A stretch of 64,000 nt of DNA from Arthrobacter sp. CAN_C5. GTDB taxonomy: Bacteria > Actinomycetota > Actinomycetes > Actinomycetales > Micrococcaceae. Below are positions 38,476 to 45,820 of the stretch, one piece after another (position 1 is the first letter of the stretch; each line of letters begins with the position of its first letter). The notes beneath the pieces are model-generated. The model was not told the origin of the DNA. It searched no databases and saw only the letters and a list, made by a program, of their open reading frames with translations. The position numbers and the translations under genes are program-made. Location of the stretch: contig NZ_JAGGMZ010000001.1 of assembly GCF_017875735.1 (NCBI RefSeq), positions 1,426,001 through 1,490,000 of the forward strand. Reading direction: 5' to 3'.

Positions 38476-38845
38476 CCGGGCCGCTTCCCAACCAGGCCAT
38501 TGCCTCGGACTCGGTGGTGAAGAACCGGGTGGGGCACGGCGGCGGTTCGCCACCGAGCAAAAAGTTCGCGATCACGCGGTCCACCGGGGACTCGCCCAGG
38601 ACGGCGATCGCCGAGGAGGTGCGTGAGGAGGCGAGGACGGCGCGGGCTTCACGGCTGATCGCGCTGACGCCCGAAATTACCAGCAGGACCGGGCGCAGAT
38701 CGTCTCCAGCCAGGGCCCTCGCCCTCGCCGCGTGTGCCTCAGCAATTTCACCGGTGACCTCCACGCCCTGGGGCATGACCAGCCTGATTACCCAATCCGG
38801 CTGATCCTCCCGCACGCGATCATCTTGTGTAGTTATAGCCGACAT
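38468..38845 (-). CDS. Small STAS/SpoIIAA-like domain protein (DUF7793-like)
   Basis: 125-residue soluble protein with an alternating beta-alpha pattern: WVIRLVMPQGVEVTGEIAEAHA, PVLLVISGVSAISREARAVLAS, SAIAVLGESPVDRVIANFLLG, TRFFTTESEAMAWL. This is the STAS-like fold seen in anti-sigma-factor antagonists and in small proteins next to GGDEF genes in Arthrobacter-like bacteria; the Ser of VSAIS sits where antagonists are phosphorylated. Fold by pattern only. AAAGG 5 bases before ATG 38845 sets the start. It lies 51 bases after the glycosyltransferase stop on the same strand and overlaps the GGDEF-EAL gene by 8 bases, so the three form one operon. Confidence 0.65.
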   Translation of the reverse strand: MSAITTQDDRVREDQPDWVIRLVMPQGVEVTGEIAEAHAARARALAGDDLRPVLLVISGVSAISREARAVLASSRTSSAIAVLGESPVDRVIANFLLGGEPPPCPTRFFTTESEAMAWLGSGPDA

Positions 38846-38896
38846 GGTGCCTTTCACTCCGACTGCGTCTCTGCCCGGTTGTTGGCAAACCCATCC

Positions 38897-41221
38897 CTAC
38901 CGCGAGGAGATCCTGCGACGACGGTCGTTGGAGCCCCGGAGATCACGGTTGAGCCGACGGTCACCGTGGTACAGGATCGATGACCAGTCAGCTTCTTCGG
39001 GGGTTTTCTCAATCACCCGCGACTTTGCTTCAGGCTTCTTGCGGGGCGGCACGTAGAGCCAGTTTAGGACTCCAAGAACCATGTCCACAATTGAATTGTT
39101 AACCCCAATGTAGGCGCGGATTGCCCCCGCCGCCAGTATTGCATTGAATCCTGCGAACGCGGCGTTACCCCAGTTTCCCTGAGAGACATCGCGCCACAGG
39201 GTCAGGACCGAGAAGGCGACAATCGCATACGGGATAAAGACGTACAGGGCTGGTGCCGCCGTCCGGTCCTTGACCTTGGGGGTACGCACGAAGGGAATCT
39301 TCTCGCCGGTGAAGGCCTGCTGGATGGATTTCAGCACGCCCGCCAGGTTCACCGGTAGCAGCACGATGTTGAACCCGTAGATCCTGAAAATGTCGCTGAA
39401 CCGGTGTCCGCAGTCCCTCAGGTCGCTTCCCATGGCCAGGAAGTAGGGCAGCGCCGTCAGGAAGACCAGCGGACTCAGGAGCCGGCTGTCATACGGGTAC
39501 ATCAGCAGGAAGAGCAGCCCGAAGCTCGCCCAGGCGATCGAGGCCATGTAGTTGACCCGGAGCAGCACTTCCCGCATCAGGATCCGGTCCCGGCGGTGGC
39601 GTCGCTCGGACAGCTGGTTCCACAGCTTCGGCAGGATCAGCAGGCCACCGTTGGCCCACCGGCGGCGCTGCACCACGAGGGATCCGAAGTCAGGGGGAGT
39701 GGCGCTGTAGCTGAGCCGCTCGGGATAGTTGACCAGCGTCCACCCGTGGGCTCCGAGGTCCACGCTCGACTCGGTGTCCTCGATGACCGTCCGGTCCTGG
39801 ATGTAGGTGTGGATCTCGAACCCACCAACATCCTCGACCTCGAGGATGTCCATCAGGGCCTCTTTGCGGATGACCGCGTTGGCGCCCACCCAGAAGGTGG
39901 CCCCGTAATAGGACATGCCCTGGTGCAGAATGTGCTGGATGTCGGTCGTGGCTCCGGCCACCCGCTCAATCCGGGTGGGTGCCCCACGGAAGGAGGAGTA
40001 CGGCGTCTGGGTGACCGCCACCCGTTCATTGCCGGGGGATTCCAGAAGGTAGACCAGGCGAAGGCAGTAGTCGCGGAGCAGGAGCGAATCGGCGTCGAGC
40101 GTAAGCAAGTAGGTGGTGTCGGGCACATCGAGGTCCACCTGGGCTGGACCCTCGGCGGGACGCAGGATGGTGCCGTTGGGGGATTCTTCCCGGTGCCAGC
40201 GCTTCCCCATCAGGGAAATGTAAGAGTTCAGGTTCATCGCCTTGTTGGCTTCGTGTGACAGGGAAGCGAACATCTTGCGCTCGAACGTTTCCAGCCGCAC
40301 CGTGAAGATGCGGCAGAGCCGCAGGTACAGCTCGTCCAGGCGGTCCGCGGCCGGTTGTCGGCCCTGGGCGCGGGCCGCGGTGAGGCCCAGCACTGTGAGC
40401 CGGAGCTCCCGGGCCAATCCCATCAGCACCAGGTCAACGAAGAACTCGTCCACGTGATCCTCGATGCTTTCCGCGGCGGCCATGTCCTCGAGCCAGGTTG
40501 CGGCGGCGACGTATTCGGTGGTGAGCAGTTCCAGCTCGTCGATGCCGTCTTCGATGGGTGCCGTGAGACGTTCGCGGAAGGCGGTGAGGGAGTCGTTGAA
40601 CCGGGTGGAGGGTTCGAGCAGCTGTGCTTCGATGCCCTCCGTCAGTTCCCGGGTAATCCGGAGCCTCTCGGCTACTGCCGCGTCGGAAGGCGCGGGAGGG
40701 TCATCGAGGAGGAGAACCACTTTCAAGTCCGGGAACTCCTGAAGGGCTGCCGACCAGAGGGTGGCACGAACCACCTGGGGCTCCTCGGCGTAGGAGGGCA
40801 CCAGGACGGTGATGCCGTCTTCATAGTGCGCGAAGTGCCGGTCCAGCTCACCACGGGGTACCCGTTTGTGGTCCCTGAAGCGGTACAGGGCGCCCTGCCG
40901 CGCCACCAGATACAGCAGCGCCGAGAAGGTGAGGAACGTGACCACAATGAGGTAGGAGACAGCCTCGAACTGGAACCGGAAACCCGCAGTCGGGTTCTCG
41001 ATAAGCTGCCGAAGGATCGTGGTGACCACGTAGGAGGCCCAGCCGACCATGGTCGCCACGATAGCCAGCCGGCCAAGAGCAATCTTCCGGCGCGACGGCG
41101 TCGGGTGGACAATCGATAGAGGTTCGGAGCGCTTCTCGGCGCCCCATTGCCGCTTGCGGGCCGCCGGGGGTACATCCTTGTTTTTCCGGACGGGCGCTGC
41201 AGCCACTTTGTGATTCTTCAT
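38897..41221 (-). CDS. Cellulose-synthase-like family 2 glycosyltransferase
   Basis: Membrane processive glycosyltransferase of 774 residues. Two N-terminal helices (about 48-68 and 85-108), a cytosolic catalytic domain split by a 130-residue helical insert (about 165-300), and four or five C-terminal helices. Catalytic marks: ITVLVPSYAEEPQVV at the nucleotide site, DxD in TLDADSLLLRD, the acceptor motif in IQDRTVIEDTESS and QRRRWANGG for the Q(Q/R)xRW motif. It lacks a PilZ domain. The polymer is unknown; beta-linked glucan or amino-sugar chains are likely from the family. It starts the operon with the STAS-like and GGDEF-EAL genes and is divergent from a secreted GH18-like protein. Confidence 0.88.
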   Translation of the reverse strand: MKNHKVAAAPVRKNKDVPPAARKRQWGAEKRSEPLSIVHPTPSRRKIALGRLAIVATMVGWASYVVTTILRQLIENPTAGFRFQFEAVSYLIVVTFLTFSALLYLVARQGALYRFRDHKRVPRGELDRHFAHYEDGITVLVPSYAEEPQVVRATLWSAALQEFPDLKVVLLLDDPPAPSDAAVAERLRITRELTEGIEAQLLEPSTRFNDSLTAFRERLTAPIEDGIDELELLTTEYVAAATWLEDMAAAESIEDHVDEFFVDLVLMGLARELRLTVLGLTAARAQGRQPAADRLDELYLRLCRIFTVRLETFERKMFASLSHEANKAMNLNSYISLMGKRWHREESPNGTILRPAEGPAQVDLDVPDTTYLLTLDADSLLLRDYCLRLVYLLESPGNERVAVTQTPYSSFRGAPTRIERVAGATTDIQHILHQGMSYYGATFWVGANAVIRKEALMDILEVEDVGGFEIHTYIQDRTVIEDTESSVDLGAHGWTLVNYPERLSYSATPPDFGSLVVQRRRWANGGLLILPKLWNQLSERRHRRDRILMREVLLRVNYMASIAWASFGLLFLLMYPYDSRLLSPLVFLTALPYFLAMGSDLRDCGHRFSDIFRIYGFNIVLLPVNLAGVLKSIQQAFTGEKIPFVRTPKVKDRTAAPALYVFIPYAIVAFSVLTLWRDVSQGNWGNAAFAGFNAILAAGAIRAYIGVNNSIVDMVLGVLNWLYVPPRKKPEAKSRVIEKTPEEADWSSILYHGDRRLNRDLRGSNDRRRRISSR

Positions 41222-41478
41222 CTCGCTCCCCAGCGACTCGATTGCAGGATTAATTCCTGCCTATCCCTGCGCAGCCGGCACGCGCCGTACCACCGTGGGG
41301 GATGGATTTTATCTGCGATCACGTCCAACACTGAGACCTGGCACATGACCGTTACAGCGGTTCGATGACGCTGTAACGATAACACTTGCGGTCAAGACTT
41401 ATAGTGAGTACGTAACATTAAAGTTTAGTGTTCAAGTAACCCTGGCTCAGCAGGGGTGAATATTTCTTGGAGTACACA
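41222..41478. promoter_or_regulatory. Divergent promoter region with three palindromes
   Basis: Between the glycosyltransferase and GH18 genes. It contains GCAGGA-N5-TCCTGC (41244-41260), a perfect 10-bp repeat CGTTACAGCG-N9-CGCTGTAACG (41350-41378) and an imperfect palindrome around AACATTAAA (41414-41432). A TATAGT (41400-41405) is a possible -10. The region is AT-richer than its surroundings and probably holds operators for both directions. Confidence 0.5.
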
Positions 41479-43044
41479 GTGGCAAGACATTTTCCGGGCC
41501 GGAAACTCTCGTTTGTCCGGCTCGTTCTTGTGGTGGGGGTTCTTGCCGCAGTAGTCGGCGCTTCATTTACCGGGTGGAACCGTTTCGAGGACGCCAGGGC
41601 AGCGGAAGGCACCGGATCCTGGTTCACCGGGTACGTCGACGCCACCGCTACTCCGTTCTACGCGTTCGAGCGTCCGAGGACCGACGAGGGCAGCAGCGTC
41701 ATGCTGTCCTTCATCGTCGCGGACCCGGAGAATCCCTGCGAGCCGTCCTGGGGTGCGGCCTACAGCTTTGACGAAGCCGAGTCCACCATGGATCTGGATC
41801 GCCGGATCGCCAGGCTCGTTCAGGGCGGTGGCGAGGTGGCTGTGTCCTTTGGAGGTCTCCTCAACGACGAGCTCGCCACGTCCTGCGCTGACGTTGACGA
41901 CTTGAAGGATGCCTACGCCTCGGTCGTGGAGCGGTACAACCTCACCACCATCGATCTGGACGTCGAGGGCGAGAACCTCCTGGACACCGAGGCCGGCGAG
42001 CGCAGGGCCGAGGCCCTGTCGCTGCTGCAGGAAGAGCGGCTGGCAGCTGACGAACCGTTGAACATCTGGCTCACGCTCCCGGTGGCGCCCTCGGGCCTGA
42101 CCGAGCCGGGCACCACAGCCGTCACGCAGATGCTTGAGGGTGGGGTTGATCTTGCGGGAGTCAACATCATGACCATGGACTTTGGGGGTAGCAAGCCCCA
42201 GTCGATGAGCATGTTGGACGCGTCGATCGCCGCAGCAGAGGCCACCCATTCGCAGCTGTCCACTCTTTACAGCCGGGCCAACATGGCGCTTGGTCCGCAG
42301 GCGCTCTGGACGAAACTGGGGTTGACCCCGATGGTGGGGCAGAACGACGTCGTCAGCGAGGTCTTCTCCCTGGACGACGCCGCGGGCCTCAACGCCTTCG
42401 CCGTCGAGCACGGAGTCGGTCGGATGTCCATGTGGTCACTGAACCGGGATGTCACCTGCAGTGACAACTACGCCGATGTGTCGGTAGTCTCCGTGGGCTG
42501 CAGCGGAATTGACCAGAACGGGCTGAGCTTTGCCCAGCTTCTGGGGCAGGGGTTTGAGGGCAGCTCCGAGAGCATCCCGACGGCGTCAGCGACGCCCGAG
42601 CCCACCCCCGAGCTGGTCGAGGACAACCCCGAAACCAGCCCGTACCCCATCTGGTCGGAGGACGCCACCTACGTTGCTGAGCAGCGTGTGGTCTGGCATG
42701 GCAACGTCTATGTCGCCAAATGGTGGAACGAGGAGGCAACTCCCGACAACCCGGTACTGCAGGCCGACGAGACGCCGTGGACCCTGATCGGGCCGGTGCT
42801 GCCGGGCGAGAAACCAGTCAGCGCGCCCACCATTCCCGCTGGAGTCATCGACGAGTGGGATCCCGAAGAGGTCTACGAGAGCGGCGACCGGATCCGGCTC
42901 GATGACCACGTGTTCGTCGCCAAATGGTGGAGCCAGGGGGACAGCCCCGAGGCCGCACTTCAGGGATCGGCCGGATCGCCGTGGAACCGGCTCAGCAACG
43001 ACGACGTCGTCAAACTCCTTGAGGATCTGGAGAACGACGACTAG
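41479..43044 (+). CDS. Secreted GH18 chitinase-like protein with two C-terminal chitin-binding-type modules
   Basis: 521 residues. A signal or anchor helix lies at 14-34 (VLVVGVLAAVVGASF). The catalytic-type barrel spans about 45-370; the GH18 motif appears as TTIDLDVEGENL, keeping two Asp and the catalytic Glu but with Thr where the first Asp of DxxDxDxE stands. Then a Thr/Pro/Glu linker (about 375-395) and two modules of the ChiC/CBM5-12 kind, each ending VAKWW: YVAEQRVVWHGNVYVAKWW and the later EVYESGDRIRLDDHVFVAKWW (in part). Substrate would be chitin or another GlcNAc polymer. GGAG 6 bases before GTG 41479 sets the start. It overlaps the convergent TPR gene by 4 bases. Confidence 0.85.
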   Translation: MARHFPGRKLSFVRLVLVVGVLAAVVGASFTGWNRFEDARAAEGTGSWFTGYVDATATPFYAFERPRTDEGSSVMLSFIVADPENPCEPSWGAAYSFDEAESTMDLDRRIARLVQGGGEVAVSFGGLLNDELATSCADVDDLKDAYASVVERYNLTTIDLDVEGENLLDTEAGERRAEALSLLQEERLAADEPLNIWLTLPVAPSGLTEPGTTAVTQMLEGGVDLAGVNIMTMDFGGSKPQSMSMLDASIAAAEATHSQLSTLYSRANMALGPQALWTKLGLTPMVGQNDVVSEVFSLDDAAGLNAFAVEHGVGRMSMWSLNRDVTCSDNYADVSVVSVGCSGIDQNGLSFAQLLGQGFEGSSESIPTASATPEPTPELVEDNPETSPYPIWSEDATYVAEQRVVWHGNVYVAKWWNEEATPDNPVLQADETPWTLIGPVLPGEKPVSAPTIPAGVIDEWDPEEVYESGDRIRLDDHVFVAKWWSQGDSPEAALQGSAGSPWNRLSNDDVVKLLEDLENDD

Positions 43045-44087
43045 GAAGCATCTTCCTCGGGCTGTGTTAGCGAGTCGATAAGGACGGCCACATGCTCAGC
43101 ACGGTCGTGCGCTCCAGCTTGAACGAAAAGGATCCTGGACGTATCAAGGTAGTTCAGTGCTTCGATGTCGTCCCCTCGGCCCGCTAGTGCCCGCCCCAGG
43201 AGAAGATTCGCTTCACCAGCGGTTTGCGAGGCGAGAATCGTTCCCTCAGCGCAGATAGGCCTGAGCCGTTTCACCGCGGCGTTGAGCTGGCCGGTGAGGA
43301 CCAGCCAGTGGGCGCGGGTCAGTGAAAGCTCCAGCTGGTCGCGCTCGTTGCCTCCGACAATCGAACTCGCGGTCTCTGCTCGTTCGATGCACTCGAGGGT
43401 CTCGGCGTCGACAACACCTGCGGCCAGCCGGAGCGCCGCTGATGCACGGTTGAACCGGGCCCATAAATCCAGATCATTGTTGGGCGACAGATTGCGCGCC
43501 GCAAGGGAATGGAATCTGGTTCCATCAGCTACCTCATGACGCATGAAGGCAACGTTTCCTATTGCCCAGTACGCTTTACCGGCGGCCTGTGTGTGAACCT
43601 CGGGCGTGATGAAGGTCGAAAGGACGAGGCACTCATCCCAGGCTTCGTCTAATTTGTCGCTGTCTGCCAGGGCCGCAATGAGAGCAAGTTGTCCGCTGAT
43701 ATTCAGGTCAGTGGGGCTTCCATCGGTATTCGCGATTTTCACCGCAGCCGAAGCTTCTTCGACGGCGTCGCGGAGCTGACCAAGTCCATGAAGTCCTACG
43801 GATAGCAGTGTCCGAACGCGTGCAGCGAGTGCAGGAGAGTGCTTGGTCAAGGGGTGAACTTTCAGAGAATGAGCAAGCTTGACCGATTCCTCGACCAAGC
43901 CTTCCTCCCGCAGGCACTCAGCTTGCAGAAAAGTCATATTCCACCACGCGGCGTCGTTCTCTTCAGCAAGCGCGAGCTCAACTGCCTGCCCAGAAATTAT
44001 TCGTCCCTGGGTGTAGTCGCGTTGGCTCCATGCCTCCCTTGCCCGCAGCTCAAACAGTAGCTGGTCACCGGGCTGATTTGTTGCCAT
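43041..44087 (-). CDS. TPR-repeat protein (candidate peptide receptor)
   Basis: 348-residue soluble protein built entirely of helix pairs of TPR type, about eight to nine repeats, for example LLFELRAREAWSQRDYTQG, ALAARVRTLLSVGLHGLGQL, KAYWAIGNVAFMRHEV and ANLLLGRALAGRGDDIEAL. It has no helix-turn-helix, signal peptide or membrane helix. The size and all-TPR design resemble Rap proteins of the RRNPP family, although the N-terminal three-helix bundle of Rap is not evident. ATG 44087 has AAAGGG upstream. Facing away from it, 223 bases off, is a gene for a 47-residue exported peptide, the arrangement expected for a receptor and its signal. Other TPR proteins act as scaffolds, so the role is unproved. 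Confidence 0.7.
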   Translation of the reverse strand: MATNQPGDQLLFELRAREAWSQRDYTQGRIISGQAVELALAEENDAAWWNMTFLQAECLREEGLVEESVKLAHSLKVHPLTKHSPALAARVRTLLSVGLHGLGQLRDAVEEASAAVKIANTDGSPTDLNISGQLALIAALADSDKLDEAWDECLVLSTFITPEVHTQAAGKAYWAIGNVAFMRHEVADGTRFHSLAARNLSPNNDLDLWARFNRASAALRLAAGVVDAETLECIERAETASSIVGGNERDQLELSLTRAHWLVLTGQLNAAVKRLRPICAEGTILASQTAGEANLLLGRALAGRGDDIEALNYLDTSRILFVQAGAHDRAEHVAVLIDSLTQPEEDAS

Positions 44088-44240
44088 GGGTGGTAGCCCT
44101 TTCATGCAGATGGATGTGGACCTCGGGCAGTGCTCGCCAGGTTCTGCCAATTATCTACAGAAACCAGCACCTAGTACAGGGGGTCTTCGCACAGGGGTTC
44201 CTGAATGTTCATTCTTCCTACCGTATGGTTTTTCCAGTTT

Positions 44241-44282
44241 AGTTCGTATACTAATCGAACTCGTGAGGTTCGGTTCCTCACG
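44241..44282 (+). promoter_or_regulatory. Promoter and palindromes of the secreted peptide gene
   Basis: AGTTCG-N9-CGAACT (44241-44261) encloses a consensus-like -10, TATACT (44247-44252), as expected of a repressor site on a promoter; no good -35 is seen. Next to it, CGTGAGG-N7-CCTCACG (44262-44282) forms a hairpin in the predicted 5' leader. Confidence 0.5.
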
Positions 44283-44310
44283 TTTATCAAGCGATCAAAG
44301 GACTCTCGTA

Positions 44311-44454
44311 ATGAAAAAAATAGCTGCCTCTATGCTGCTCGCTGCAGTATTCGCAATCGGTGGGGTTACCACCGCCACCGCGGCCGACGCGTCAATCGGG
44401 TTTCAAAGCCCGACCGTTGACCGAATCCTCAAAATGGGTAACTGGCCACACTAG
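44311..44454 (+). CDS. Small secreted peptide (candidate signal pro-peptide)
   Basis: 47 codons: a textbook Sec signal peptide (MKKIAASMLLAAVFAIGG, then cleavage probably after TATA or AADA) and a mature part of about 20-23 residues ending RILKMGNWPH. ATG 44311 follows an AT-rich leader with only a weak ribosome site (AAAGGA, 10 bases upstream). No lipobox. The gene is isolated: its own promoter at 44241-44261, a terminator at 44469. With the divergent TPR gene it fits a Phr-like exported pro-peptide whose C-terminus would be the signal. It could also be a small toxin or cell-wall peptide. Composition is lower in GC than its neighbours. Confidence 0.65.
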   Translation: MKKIAASMLLAAVFAIGGVTTATAADASIGFQSPTVDRILKMGNWPH

Positions 44455-44468
44455 TCACTAACCAATCT

Positions 44469-44497
44469 CATTCAGCACTTATTCGTGCTGAATGTTT
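44469..44497 (+). terminator. Terminator of the secreted peptide gene
   Basis: Perfect 10-bp stem CATTCAGCAC / GTGCTGAATG (44469-44478, 44485-44494), 6-base loop, followed by TTT. Confidence 0.7.
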
Positions 44498-44500
44498 GCT

Positions 44501-44543
44501 GATGGTCGTGAACTTGCCCGCTGGGGACAGGTTCACGACCATC
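44501..44543. repeat. 13-bp perfect inverted repeat behind the peptide terminator
   Basis: GATGGTCGTGAAC (44501-44513) and GTTCACGACCATC (44531-44543) around a 17-base loop. It has no T-run on either side, so it is not an obvious terminator. It may be an operator, RNA element or mobile-element remnant. Confidence 0.6.
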
Positions 44544-44617
44544 TGCATGTTCGGGACCAAATAGATCGCCCAATTACCGGATCCTTCGAAATTACCGCGT
44601 AAGTTCGCAGGTCACGG

Positions 44618-44623
44618 TAACCT
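44618..44623 (+). promoter_or_regulatory. Putative -10 box (TAACCT) for leaderless fah
   Basis: TAACCT ends 7 bases before ATG 44631. Confidence 0.4.
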
Positions 44624-44630
44624 GAGGATC

Positions 44631-45404
44631 ATGCGTATAGCTCGATTTGTCGTTGACAGTGACCCAGCATTCGGAGTGGTAGAGGGCGAGGAAGGCCAGG
44701 AAGAGATAGCCGTTATGGCTGGCGACCCCTTCTACTCAGGGGTGCAATTGACCGGTGTCCGCCATCAGCTAGCCGATGTCAGGCTGCTCGCGCCGGTCAT
44801 TCCCCGGAGTAAGGTCGTCGGTATCGGGCGGAACTACGCCGAGCATGCCAAGGAACTTGGCAATGAGGTGCCTCCGGCACCACTGATGTTCTTCAAGCCC
44901 AACACTTCAGTCATCGGTCCTGGCGATCCGATTGTTCTTCCCGCGTTCTCCGACGAGATTTCCTTTGAGTCCGAGCTCGCCGTCGTCATCGGCCGGATCT
45001 GCAAGGACGTTCCGCTGGACCGCGTGGACGAGGTGGTCTTCGGCTACACCTGCGCGAATGACCTCACCGCCAGGGACGCCCAAAAAACCGATAACCAGTG
45101 GGCCCGGGCCAAAGGATTCGATACCTCCTGCCCCGTGGGGCCGTGGATCGAAACGGAGCTCGACACCGAGAATCTCAGCGTCAAGGGCCGGCTGGATGAT
45201 GAATTGAAGCAGGACGGGTCCACCAGCCAGATGATTTGGGGAGTGAGGGAACTCGTCTCGTACGTGTCGCAGGCGTTCACGCTGCTTCCGGGAGACCTCA
45301 TCCTCACCGGCACGCCGGCCGGCGTTGGGCTGATCAGCGAGGGCCAACGCTACGAAGTGGAAATTGAAGGCATCGGGCGGCTGTCCAACCCTGCGCGCCG
45401 CTAA
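44631..45404 (+). CDS. Fumarylacetoacetate hydrolase family protein
   Basis: 257 residues. The C-terminal FAH fold has the metal and substrate marks VVGIGRNYAEHAKE, PLMFFKPNTSVIGPGD, FESELAVVIG (metal Glu), CANDLTARDAQ, GFDTSCPVGPW and LTGTPAGVG. Members act as acylpyruvate hydrolases, hydratases or oxaloacetate decarboxylases; this single-domain type in front of gltX is conserved in actinobacteria, with oxaloacetate decarboxylase or fumarylpyruvate hydrolase activity most often proposed. The message looks leaderless. A small membrane protein gene follows 2 bases after its stop, then gltX. Confidence 0.93.
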   Translation: MRIARFVVDSDPAFGVVEGEEGQEEIAVMAGDPFYSGVQLTGVRHQLADVRLLAPVIPRSKVVGIGRNYAEHAKELGNEVPPAPLMFFKPNTSVIGPGDPIVLPAFSDEISFESELAVVIGRICKDVPLDRVDEVVFGYTCANDLTARDAQKTDNQWARAKGFDTSCPVGPWIETELDTENLSVKGRLDDELKQDGSTSQMIWGVRELVSYVSQAFTLLPGDLILTGTPAGVGLISEGQRYEVEIEGIGRLSNPARR

Positions 45405-45406
45405 TC

Positions 45407-45703
45407 ATGCGCAGGGTGCCCAGCGGACCGGTACGAAAGGGCAACCCGGGCGCTGAACGACGACGGCTCGGCCGGTTGATTGCCATTGCTGCGGTTGCGC
45501 TGCCGCTGGTGCTGGCACGGGCCGCCTCCCTGGGTGGGGCCGACCAGCTCTGGGTGTCACTTCTCGCGGCGCTGGGCTTTGGCGCTGCGGCGGTGCTGCC
45601 GGTGCGCTACTTCCGCCCGAAGACCGCCCTCGTGGCGCAGCTTGCCGTCGGAGTGGTGGTCGCGGGGCTGATTTTCGGCGCCTGGTGGCACTTCGCCGGG
45701 TAG
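45407..45703 (+). CDS. Small membrane protein
   Basis: 98 residues with a basic N-terminus (about 25 residues) and three hydrophobic stretches: LIAIAAVALPLVLARAASL, WVSLLAALGFGAAAVL and LAVGVVVAGLIFGAWW. No known family. The ATG is 2 bases after the fah stop, so it would be translated by coupling. Codon use is normal for the genome, supporting a real gene, but there is no independent evidence. Confidence 0.6.
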   Translation: MRRVPSGPVRKGNPGAERRRLGRLIAIAAVALPLVLARAASLGGADQLWVSLLAALGFGAAAVLPVRYFRPKTALVAQLAVGVVVAGLIFGAWWHFAG

Positions 45704-45820
45704 CTCCGCTCGTCTGCCTCTGCTGCGGGTCGGGGACCAAAGCCCCGTAGCGTCTCCGGGGCTCCCAAGCCCTCGCTTCGCTCGGGGTCGGGGCCCTCGC
45801 CCCGTAGACTTGGGGCCATC

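Noticed and set aside
39404-40258. 284-codon open frame on the plus strand within the glycosyltransferase
   Set aside because: Antisense shadow of the GT2 gene; composition rich in Gln, His, Val and Arg with no domain.
41350-41378. Hairpin upstream of GH18 as a c-di-GMP riboswitch
   Set aside because: A single 10-bp stem lacks the GEMM-type joined helices and tetraloop receptor; an operator is more likely.
45704-45820. GC-rich repeated CCTCGCTTCGCTCGGGG stretch before gltX as a REP element
   Set aside because: Only short partial symmetry and no second copy in the window; probably ordinary intergenic sequence holding the gltX promoter.
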